DNA from: Cloacimonetes bacterium UBA6081
GTDB lineage: Bacteria; Cloacimonadota; Cloacimonadia; Cloacimonadales; Cloacimonadaceae
Reading direction: 5' to 3'
DNA: 25,027 nucleotides
Assembly (NCBI GenBank): GCA_002428685.1
Contig: DIXL01000067.1
Span: forward strand, 7,209-32,235
Numbering within the stretch: position 1 is the first letter of the stretch; the number at the start of each line of letters is the position of its first letter. The notes beneath the pieces are model-generated. The model was not told the DNA's origin. It saw only the letters and a list, made by a program, of their open reading frames with translations, and did not search any database. Below are positions 16,273-22,844 of this stretch, one piece after another. The translations under genes and the position numbers were made by a program.

Positions 16273-16290
16273 ATGAATTGAGAGGTAACA

Positions 16291-17427
16291 ATGATCAGAC
16301 GAACTCTGCAGGACTACATTCACAAAGCGGGAAGAGGCTTCCCCGTGATAACCATCACCGGTCCCAGACAATCTGGCAAAACCACTTTAGCCAGAATGCA
16401 ATTTCCGGATTATCAATATTTCGATCTGGAAGATCCGGATATTCGCATTGCCATGGAGGAAAACCCCAAGTCTTTACTGAAAGACCCCAAAGGTAAGTAT
16501 ATAATTGATGAATTTCAGTACGTCCCATCTGTGTTATCGCAGGTAAAATTGATGGCAGACAAGGCTCAGATTCCTAACCAGTTTGTCCTAACCGGCAGCA
16601 ATCAATTTCAAATGATGACCAATCTCTCGCAATCTTTGGCAGGCAGAACGGCTATTTTTCAGCTTTTACCCTTTAGCTATAATGAGGCTTATGGTGATAA
16701 AAAGCAGCCGTTGGAGGATTTACTGTTGCGTGGCTTTTATCCCCGCGTAATAAACTTGGATATGGATCCGCAGGTGTATTATACTTCTTACCTAAACACT
16801 TATCTGGAAAGGGATATTCGGTTGCTATCCAAGGTGCATGATCTGAATCTGTTTCATAAGTTTCTCGGTTTGTGTGCAGGTAGGTCTGGCTGCATTTTTA
16901 ATAAAACCGCTTTGTCAAACGAGACCGGAATAGACGTAAAAACTACCACAAACTGGCTGTCTTTGCTGCAAACGAGCTACATTATCTATCTCATGCAGCC
17001 TTGGCATGCCAATCTCAACAAGCGTCTGGTTAAATCACCCAAATTATACTTCTACGACACAGGCCTGGTATGCCGTTTATTAAAAATTAGGGAAGCCAAA
17101 GAATTAGATAACCACCCCTTAAAAGGCCAAATATTCGAAACCTTCGTTGTTTCTGAGTATTTGAAGCAGTTCTACAATCAAGGCTTGGATGCACCGCTAT
17201 ATTATTACAGAGAGAGTGCGGGGACGGAAGTGGATTTGATTATCCAAAGTGGCGCAGAACTACATCCTGTGGAGATTAAGTCTGCATTTAACTACCATCC
17301 CAGTTTCCTAAAAAATATCGCTGCCTTTCGAAAAACCACTGGTAGCACCAATAAAGCCACCGTCGTTTATGCGGGCGATCTGGATTGGGAAACAGAGAAT
17401 GCCAGAATAAAGCCTTATTACAACTGA
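16291..17427 (+). CDS. AAA/DUF4143 ATPase
   Basis: A 378-aa protein of the AAA_14 plus DUF4143 family, common and often multi-copy in FCB bacteria and archaea; its cellular role is unproven. Walker A is GPRQSGKTT (24-32) and Walker B KYIIDEFQY (69-77), followed by the sensor LTGSNQFQ and the SLAGRTAIFQLLPFSYNEA stretch. A winged-helix-like segment lies near 205-240. The DUF4143 end has RESAGTEVDLIIQ and VEIKSA, resembling a PD-(D/E)xK nuclease fold. Everything needed appears present. The start has AGAGGT 5 bases upstream. It is flanked by arrays of the same short repeat on both sides, the right array starting at its stop codon. A toxin or mobile-element link is only a guess. Confidence 0.88.
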   Translation: MIRRTLQDYIHKAGRGFPVITITGPRQSGKTTLARMQFPDYQYFDLEDPDIRIAMEENPKSLLKDPKGKYIIDEFQYVPSVLSQVKLMADKAQIPNQFVLTGSNQFQMMTNLSQSLAGRTAIFQLLPFSYNEAYGDKKQPLEDLLLRGFYPRVINLDMDPQVYYTSYLNTYLERDIRLLSKVHDLNLFHKFLGLCAGRSGCIFNKTALSNETGIDVKTTTNWLSLLQTSYIIYLMQPWHANLNKRLVKSPKLYFYDTGLVCRLLKIREAKELDNHPLKGQIFETFVVSEYLKQFYNQGLDAPLYYYRESAGTEVDLIIQSGAELHPVEIKSAFNYHPSFLKNIAAFRKTTGSTNKATVVYAGDLDWETENARIKPYYN

Positions 17428-17590
17428 AGGGAGAGCTAAAGCAAGGGAGAGCTTCGCAAGGGAGAGCTAAAGCAAGGGAGAGCTAAAGCAAGGGAGAGCT
17501 TCGCAAGGGAGAGCTTCACAGTGAGTCTCATGGCCGTAGGCTCTCACTTGCAATCTCACTGCGAAGCTCTCCCTTACTCAGTTCTCCCTA
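17427..17590. repeat. Array of 15-16 bp repeats, right of ATPase
   Basis: Six direct units run head to tail from 17427 to 17519: AAGGGAGAGCTAAAGC (16 bp) and AAGGGAGAGCTTCGC (15 bp) in the order 16, 15, 16, 16, 15, 15. After a 35-nt spacer with a degenerate reverse unit, two reverse units follow (17561-17590). The last direct unit and the first reverse unit pair as a 21-bp stem (17505-17525 with 17555-17575, one mismatch). The array starts on the ATPase stop codon and fills the gap between two convergent genes. Confidence 0.9.
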
Positions 17591-17596
17591 TAAATT

Positions 17597-18260
17597 TCAC
17601 TGCGTAGAGGCGATTATCCGGTAAAACCTGCCTGTGTTCCGGATGGAATCTGTGTAGGACAAGGCCTGCTGGCTGGAAAGAACAGAAAGCTGAGTCCAGC
17701 CGGAAGGAAATTCTGCTGCCGGGTCGTCAGAGCAGTAAAGTCTGTAGGAAGCGGCGGAAGGCACTGCATTCCAAGTAATTAGTGCGGAATTATCTGCGGC
17801 GTTAAGGCTGATGGCAGGCACTGGGGTTTCCAGAGCTGTCAGTTCGTGATGGTTTATCAGGTGCGGATAGCCGTTATTGATTCCGGGTGAGATGCCCCAG
17901 ATGGTGGAGAAATCCCAATTGAGATAGCTGGATTGCTGCTGCATCTGAGCGGTGTTGTAGCCCACGATATTGCTCAGGCCGTAGGTTATGCTTCCAGACG
18001 CTGCTGGAGGCGGTATCAATATCGGCAGTTTGGATGAAGTGCTTGTTGGCATAGTTGGGGGAATAGCTGTCATCACTGCTTAAGATCTGAAGATCGACCA
18101 AATTCCTGATCTGATATGGATTGGCCTCAGACCCATAACCCTAAGCGGGTGCTATTGCGGTTTGTGTCCCGAATCCGCTGACAGTTATGGCAAAGAGGAT
18201 AAGAATTAGCAGTATCTTAGCGTTGAGTGGTGATATGATACCATTTCGAAGTCGTTTCAT
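17597..18260 (-). pseudogene. Decayed GLUG-type secreted protein with FN3 tail
   Basis: Reading the minus strand from ATG at 18260 (GGAG 6 bases upstream) gives MKRLRNGIISPLNAKILLIL and a signal peptide, then an in-frame TAG at 18141-18143. Past the stop the same frame continues GYGSEANPYQIRNLVDLQIL and KHFIQTADIDTAS, the usual N-terminal module of GLUG-repeat surface proteins. Near 18000 the sense shifts to another frame: SGSITYGLSNIVGYNT, YLNWDFSTIWGI, GYPHLI, then an FN3 domain ending GRFYRIIASTQ. The central GLUG region is largely missing, which points to an internal deletion plus frameshift and amber mutation. Its ATG overlaps the stop of the 71-aa gene (ATGA). Confidence 0.75.
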
Positions 18261-18472
18261 TTTGTGCTCCTTTGTTGTAGTTCATTTTGAAATATCTTGC
18301 GTTGCTCGTTTAGTTTCCGTATAATCTCTGCGTCGTTGGCATGGGGAGACAGAAGCATGATGTTGCGGATCTCACCGTTTTCATATTGAACCGTAAAGCC
18401 ATAGCTATACACCATGTTCGGCAGTTCAGCAGTTACTATCTCACTAACACTGATTATAGTTTTTTCAGGCAT
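18257..18472 (-). CDS. Small 71-aa protein of unknown function
   Basis: A small acidic-basic soluble protein beginning MPEKTIISVSEIVTAELPNM, with a middle strand pair (YGFTVQYENGEIRNIMLL) and a charged C-terminal helix (AEIIRKLNEQRKIFQNELQQ). I do not recognise a family. A longer start at 18493 is possible, but I choose 18472 because AAGGAG precedes it at good distance and because a sigma-54 promoter match upstream would start RNA near 18488, inside the longer version. The stop overlaps the ATG of the decayed secreted protein by one base plus shared codon letters (ATGA), so the two were an operon. Confidence 0.65.
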   Translation of the reverse strand: MPEKTIISVSEIVTAELPNMVYSYGFTVQYENGEIRNIMLLSPHANDAEIIRKLNEQRKIFQNELQQRSTK

Positions 18473-18497
18473 CCTGTTCTCCTTCTGTTTCATCTAA

Positions 18498-18516
18498 TAG
18501 CATGCCAAGAGCCAAA
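18498..18516 (-). promoter_or_regulatory. Sigma-54 (-24/-12) promoter for the 71-aa gene
   Basis: On the minus strand TGGCTC-N5-ATGCT matches the consensus TGGCAC-N5-TTGCW, with the key GG (18513-18512) and GC (18501-18500) exactly 10 bases apart. RNA would begin near 18488, giving a leader of about 16 nt that holds AAGGAG before the ATG at 18472. It faces away from the activator gene. Confidence 0.55.
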
Positions 18517-18616
18517 TGCCCAAGAAATTTCTCCTGCTAAGCTAAGCATATGCAGATTAGATAATTATGGTATTCACACGCCAGTTGTTTTCCTCCAAAA
18601 TCAGATTCTTCTTGAC

Positions 18617-18634
18617 ACGGCATTGCATTTGCGC
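18617..18634 (+). promoter_or_regulatory. Sigma-54 (-24/-12) promoter for the activator gene
   Basis: CGGCAT-N5-TTGCG matches TGGCAC-N5-TTGCW with the essential GG (18619-18620) and GC (18631-18632) separated by 10 bases. RNA would start near 18644, about 34 nt before the chosen ATG at 18678. This suggests self-activation. Two perfect 8-bp palindromes (GCATATGC 18546-18553, ATAATTAT 18561-18568) lie between the two divergent promoters and are possible activator sites. Confidence 0.55.
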
Positions 18635-18677
18635 AAACAAGATCGCAAGAAATTGTGATTTCGCAAGGAGCTTAATT

Positions 18678-20999
18678 ATGCACGAAATGCACGAGCTGGA
18701 ACTACAGCTTGCCCAAGCGGGAAAGTTTGATAAACTTACCATCTACTGCCAGATTCTCCGCCACCAATATGAGCACAAAGATGCCAAACTTATTCACACT
18801 TACACAGAGGCATTAAAAAGCTATCAGGACTATCTGGAGTTTGATCCCATGCCTCCGTTGCCTTTGCGTAGCAGCATTACAGAAGTGTTTTTCCATGCTT
18901 TTCAAGCACTGCGCTTTTACCTGGGCGGCAGCAAATTCAACGAAGTTTATGCCAGTTTTGTGCAGCAAGAATCCGGCCTGGTAGCCTCGGACAATCTGGC
19001 GAATATCTATGCAGACCTTAGCTTTATGTTCTGGGCTCAGAACAACAATCCCCAAGCCCTGGAGTATGGCAAAAAGAGCCTGAGCATATTAGAAGATAGT
19101 GGTAACAACCATATCTTACCCGGCAGATACAGCAATATCGGATTTATCTACGAATCCATGGGCGACTTTACCAATGCGGAAGCCTATTACGAAAAAGGGT
19201 TAAACTTTGGGCTGCAGGTCAATTCTGACCGCATAAAAAGCCTGGCATATTGTGGATTTGGGCGGGTGAATGTCTCCATAAGCAATTTCACGGCTGCCAT
19301 AAACTACTTTTTGGAAGCACTGAAACTGCTGGACGATGAAAACAGTGAAGAATACATGACCGTTTGCTCAAACTTGGGCACAGCCTATGGCAAATTGGGC
19401 GACTATAAACTAAGCCTTAATTACTATGGCAAATTCCTTACCGACACCATCAAAAAAGCCAACCCAGAGCTGTATTATTCATCCATAATGAATACAGCCA
19501 ATTGCTATCTGAATCTGGGTGATCTGGCAAAAGCAGAGAAGAATCTGACAATTGTGGTAAACCAATTTGATAAGCACAATAATTTACAAGCTGTTACCGG
19601 TGCGCTATTAAGCTTGGGCAGGATCAGAAACTCACAAGGCAAACTGCCCGAAGCGCTTGCCTTCTATCAAAAATGCCAGACTCAGATTGCCGAGACCGGC
19701 AACAAGATTCAGGATGTGCTTGCCGATCTGGGCTTGGGAACCGTTTACCTGAATTTGAATAAAAAAGATTTAGCCATTGCCGCCTGCAAAAGTGCCCTGA
19801 AAAAGGCTGCCAAACTTCATTTGAAATCTGAAATGATCCAGAGCAATAGGCTTCTCTCCGAGCTTTATGAAGCCACGGGACAATACGATAAAGCCCTAAA
19901 ATACTACAAACAATACCAGGCTATCGAGATGGAAATCAAGGACGAGAAGTTCAATCTGGATCTAAAAAACATTAAAACCCAGTATGAAAAGAAAGCCTCC
20001 AAACAAGGCAGTGAACTCACCCTCAAAACCCACACCTTGATTTCGGTTGAGTTAGCCAAGCTGGTAAAAACACCTTTAATCGGCACCAGCAAAGCCCTGC
20101 GCGCGGTTTTGGACAAAGCTCTGCTCTGTGCCGAAAATGACCTTGCGCCGGTTTTAATCACTGGCGAATCGGGCACCGGCAAGGAAATTGTCGCCCGCAT
20201 CATCCACTATGCCTCTGCCAGAAAGCATTCACCTTACACCACGGTAAATAGCGTAGCTTTTGCCGATTCCTTGGTGGAAAGCACTTTTTTTGGCAGCGAA
20301 AAGGGAGCTTATACAGGTTCCATGCAGCAAACGCATGGCTATTTTGAGGCTGCCAAACAGGGAACCCTCTTTCTGGACGAGATAGGGGAGATGTCCCTAT
20401 CCATGCAATCCAAGCTCTTAAGAGTTTTGGAGGAACACGTAATAAACCGGGTGGGCGGAACCAAAGACATCAGGGTGGATTTCCGCCTGATCTCTGCCAC
20501 CAACAAAAACCTCTGTGTGCTTACCGAAAACAACCTCTTCCGTTTTGACTTGCTAAACCGCATCAACACTCTGGAAATAAACCTGCCACCCCTGCGCGAG
20601 CGCAAAGAAGACATCCCTCTGCTGGTAGATTACTTCATCTCCATCCACAATTCACAATGCACATCCGGCTTAATCAGCGTATCCAAGGAAGCCTTGCAAC
20701 TCCTCTGCGATTATCACTATCCAGGCAATATCAGAGAACTGAAAAACATCATCCTGCGTTCGCTGCTACTCTGCAACAAAAAAGTGCTGGAACCCGGCGA
20801 CATCGAATTACCTGCTACTTTCCCGGCAAACGCCACAAAAACTTTATCGCCGGACGCCACGCTAAACCTGGATGAATGGGAAACCCTTCTGATCAATACT
20901 GCCCTGGCCAAAACGGGCAATGTTCAAGCCAAAGCAGCTCTGCTTCTGGGGATATCTCCCTTTGCCCTAAACCGCAAACTGAAGAAAGGAAAACCCTAA
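18678..20999 (+). CDS. TPR-fused sigma-54-dependent transcription activator
   Basis: A 773-aa bacterial enhancer-binding protein. Residues 100-425 carry about seven to eight tetratricopeptide repeats (NIGFIYESMGDFTNAEAYY and similar), probably the sensory part; no receiver or GAF domain is seen. The sigma-54 AAA+ domain starts near 465 (PLIGTSKALRAVLDKA): Walker A GESGTGKE (496-503), sigma-54 contact loop GAYTGS (543-548, usually GAFTGA), Walker B FLDEIG (565-570), arginine-finger region RFDLLNRI (622-629). A Fis-type helix-turn-helix ends the protein (LAKTGNVQAKAALLLGI). I place the start at MHEMHELELQ because AAGGAG precedes it and the upstream extension is uncharacteristic. It probably regulates itself and the divergent operon. 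Confidence 0.92.
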   Translation: MHEMHELELQLAQAGKFDKLTIYCQILRHQYEHKDAKLIHTYTEALKSYQDYLEFDPMPPLPLRSSITEVFFHAFQALRFYLGGSKFNEVYASFVQQESGLVASDNLANIYADLSFMFWAQNNNPQALEYGKKSLSILEDSGNNHILPGRYSNIGFIYESMGDFTNAEAYYEKGLNFGLQVNSDRIKSLAYCGFGRVNVSISNFTAAINYFLEALKLLDDENSEEYMTVCSNLGTAYGKLGDYKLSLNYYGKFLTDTIKKANPELYYSSIMNTANCYLNLGDLAKAEKNLTIVVNQFDKHNNLQAVTGALLSLGRIRNSQGKLPEALAFYQKCQTQIAETGNKIQDVLADLGLGTVYLNLNKKDLAIAACKSALKKAAKLHLKSEMIQSNRLLSELYEATGQYDKALKYYKQYQAIEMEIKDEKFNLDLKNIKTQYEKKASKQGSELTLKTHTLISVELAKLVKTPLIGTSKALRAVLDKALLCAENDLAPVLITGESGTGKEIVARIIHYASARKHSPYTTVNSVAFADSLVESTFFGSEKGAYTGSMQQTHGYFEAAKQGTLFLDEIGEMSLSMQSKLLRVLEEHVINRVGGTKDIRVDFRLISATNKNLCVLTENNLFRFDLLNRINTLEINLPPLRERKEDIPLLVDYFISIHNSQCTSGLISVSKEALQLLCDYHYPGNIRELKNIILRSLLLCNKKVLEPGDIELPATFPANATKTLSPDATLNLDEWETLLINTALAKTGNVQAKAALLLGISPFALNRKLKKGKP

Positions 21000-21176
21000 A
21001 CTCCAGCAGATAGCAGCATTAGATTTGCGCAGATTTTTTGGCTATTTCCGTCAGCTTGGGCAGTTTTTTCCCCACCCTTGCCTTGATTGCCCACTGCCCT
21101 AAAGTTCTCTTTTCACAATCCCTGCCCTGGTCTTGATCTCACAAATGTTAGGTCAAGATCAGAGCAAGGAGGCTGG

Positions 21177-21263
21177 ATGGATAGAATTGCGACCCTGCGC
21201 CATGCCAGGGCTGCTTATCGCAATGTAAATCAACTTTCCCTGCTAACCTGTTGCCATGCATAA
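21177..21263 (+). CDS. Possible 28-aa small protein
   Basis: A short frame, MDRIATLRHARAAYRNVNQL plus eight more residues ending CCHA, preceded by AAGGAGG with a 4-base spacer. The ribosome site is strong, but the length is small and the stretch also forms a hairpin: ATTGCGA (21186-21192) with TCGCAAT (21218-21224), and CCCTG with CAGGG inside. The DNA may therefore be an RNA structure rather than a gene. No family recognised. Confidence 0.25.
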   Translation: MDRIATLRHARAAYRNVNQLSLLTCCHA

Positions 21264-21281
21264 AAATAATCACATTTGTGC

Positions 21282-21309
21282 TTGACAATTACAGGTGATT
21301 GATTATTTT
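21282..21309 (+). promoter_or_regulatory. Sigma-70-type promoter of the SBBP gene
   Basis: TTGACA at 21282-21287, a 16-base spacer, and TATTTT at 21304-21309 (4 of 6). The ATG follows about 32 bases later. Confidence 0.5.
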
Positions 21310-21320
21310 AACCTCATAAC

Positions 21321-21335
21321 GCTAAAGCAAGGGAG
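21321..21335 (+). repeat. Single copy of the short repeat, at a ribosome site
   Basis: GCTAAAGCAAGGGAG is identical over 15 bases to the unit junction at 17435-17449 in the array right of the ATPase. Here its GGGAG forms part of GGGAGGA, the Shine-Dalgarno of the SBBP gene, whose ATG is 6-7 bases away. Confidence 0.8.
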
Positions 21336-21341
21336 GATTGG

Positions 21342-22799
21342 ATGATTCGCTTGAAGTGCTTTTTGCTCGGGGTGATTATGTTCGCCCAGTTTGTTTGTTT
21401 ATGGTCGCTCTCCAGTGACTGGTTATGGGTGGCAAGGGCTGGAGGAACGCATGGCGCTTATGCCCATGCCATTACCACAGATAGTTTGGGTAATTGTTAT
21501 ATTACCGGTTTCTTTTCCGGCACCATAAATTTTGGCAACCACGAAATTGTTAGTACCAACACCCCCACATCAGGACCTTCAGATGATATTTTTATTGCCA
21601 AACTTGGCTATGACGGCTCTTGGGCGTGGGCCAGGGCAGCCGGTTCTACACAAAATGACATGGCCTACAGCATCGGTTTGGATTCTTATGGTAATTGCTA
21701 TGTCACAGGCTTCTTTCAAGGAAACGCCGTTTTTGGCGGTAATGTGCTCTCCAGCAGCGGTTCTTTGGATGTTTTTGTCTGCGTGCTTAGTAGCGATGGA
21801 ACCTGGCTGTGGGTAACCAAAGCCGGAGGCACAGATTCTGAAATTGCCTATGGCTTAGACGTGGATTCCAGCGGGAATGCCTACCTGACCGGCTGCTTTA
21901 AAGGAACCTGCCACTTTGGAGATAACGAAACCCTGGAAGCCACTACCACAAACGTATTTATTGCCAAACTGGATCCCGACGGGGAGTGGCTTTGGGCCAA
22001 AGACGCAGGAGGCAGTTCCCTGGATTGCGGCTATGGCATAGCCGTGGATGCGGAGGGAAACTGTTATGCCACAGGACATTGCAAGAATACAACGTTTGGC
22101 ACTACCTATATTAGTGGTTCACAGAGCAAGGTGTTCATCACAAAACTGGATACACAGGGTAACTGGCTTTGGGCCAAAGGGTGTGGAGGCGGCAGCTATG
22201 TGTTGGACCGCGGTACGGCAATTGAAGTGGACAGCAGCGGCAACTGCTTTACTACCGGTTATTTCTACGGGAATGCCTATTTTGGCTCCACCCAATTGAT
22301 AGGTAACGGGGCAGAAGACAGAAATATCTTTGTGCAAATGCTGGATACACAAGGAAACTGGATTTGGGCAATCAAAGGTGGTGATGCCGGTTCCGAAGAG
22401 GCCTATGCCATTGGCTTGGATGACTTGGGACGCAGCTATGTGGCAGGATTGTTCTCACCCCCATCCACATTTGGCTCCATCTCGCTTCCCCAAATTGGCC
22501 CCATCAATAATACAGTATTCATTGGCAAGGTGGGCATTGTTCCTCCTCTGCCACCGGAAAATGTAACTATCAGCACCTCTGCCAACGATGTGATTCTGGA
22601 GTGGGATGAAGTTACGGAAAACTATTCCGGACAGACTATCAGCGTGGATCATTATAAGATATTCTATCGCTCCACCCCAGAAACGGATTCGCCCTGGACA
22701 TATCTGGATCAAAGCACGGGAACATCCTTTAATCACATAGGCGGAGCGGCAACTGCGGATAAAAGGTTTTATTATATCCAGGCGGTGCAGGAGGAGTAA
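21342..22799 (+). CDS. Secreted SBBP beta-propeller repeat protein with FN3
   Basis: A 485-aa exported protein. Residues 1-22 form a signal peptide (MIRLKCFLLGVIMFAQFVCL). About seven SBBP repeats fill residues 28-395, each with the phrases WLWAKxAGG, AYGIxVDSxGNCYxTGxFxG and xFGxxxL...xxFIAKLDxxG; they should fold as a beta-propeller. An FN3 domain follows from about 400 (PPENVTISTSANDVILEW) and the protein stops at KRFYYIQAVQEE without a sorting domain. The GGGAGGA ribosome site lies within a copy of the short repeat. The export route after the Sec step is unclear; binding or adhesion is a guess. Confidence 0.88.
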   Translation: MIRLKCFLLGVIMFAQFVCLWSLSSDWLWVARAGGTHGAYAHAITTDSLGNCYITGFFSGTINFGNHEIVSTNTPTSGPSDDIFIAKLGYDGSWAWARAAGSTQNDMAYSIGLDSYGNCYVTGFFQGNAVFGGNVLSSSGSLDVFVCVLSSDGTWLWVTKAGGTDSEIAYGLDVDSSGNAYLTGCFKGTCHFGDNETLEATTTNVFIAKLDPDGEWLWAKDAGGSSLDCGYGIAVDAEGNCYATGHCKNTTFGTTYISGSQSKVFITKLDTQGNWLWAKGCGGGSYVLDRGTAIEVDSSGNCFTTGYFYGNAYFGSTQLIGNGAEDRNIFVQMLDTQGNWIWAIKGGDAGSEEAYAIGLDDLGRSYVAGLFSPPSTFGSISLPQIGPINNTVFIGKVGIVPPLPPENVTISTSANDVILEWDEVTENYSGQTISVDHYKIFYRSTPETDSPWTYLDQSTGTSFNHIGGAATADKRFYYIQAVQEE

Positions 22800-22815
22800 C
22801 CAGAGGGATACTTTT

Positions 22816-22825
22816 TAGCGCTAAT
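22816..22825. terminator. Possible bidirectional stop between convergent genes
   Basis: TTAGCGCTAA, a perfect 10-bp palindrome preceded by a T-run, lies in the 45-base gap between the convergent SBBP and beta-helix genes. Short and weak; listed only as a possibility. Confidence 0.25.
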
Positions 22826-22844
22826 CCTTATATAGTTTTTCCTT

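Larger units (their letters stand above)
15759..16290. other. 532-base gap between divergent genes
   Basis: No gene is visible. From left: the leader of the 659-aa secreted protein; a 9-bp perfect inverted repeat (15861-15869 TTCAGCCCC with 15901-15909); a 10-bp inverted pair AGGAGTCATT (15853-15862) and its complement at 16002-16011; the repeat array 16056-16178; and the leader of the ATPase gene with a hairpin at 16243-16272. TTGACT at 16213-16218 could be a -35 for the ATPase, but I see no good -10. Confidence 0.55.
21000..21341. other. 342-base gap before the SBBP gene
   Basis: No established gene. It holds an imperfect inverted pair around TGGTCTTGA/TCAAGATCA (about 21128-21161), a possible 28-codon frame with a good ribosome site (21177-21263), a two-part hairpin (21186-21224), a promoter (21282-21309) and one copy of the short repeat (21321-21335). 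No clear terminator is seen after the activator gene. Confidence 0.5.

Noticed and set aside
17427..17590. Resemblance to a CRISPR array
   Set aside because: Units are 15-16 bp, contiguous without spacers, and reverse direction midway; no cas genes are visible.
18611..18627. A first sigma-54 match TTGACACGGCATTGCA
   Set aside because: Its GA-GC spacing is 9 instead of 10 bases; the overlapping CGGCAT-N5-TTGCG has the correct spacing and was used.
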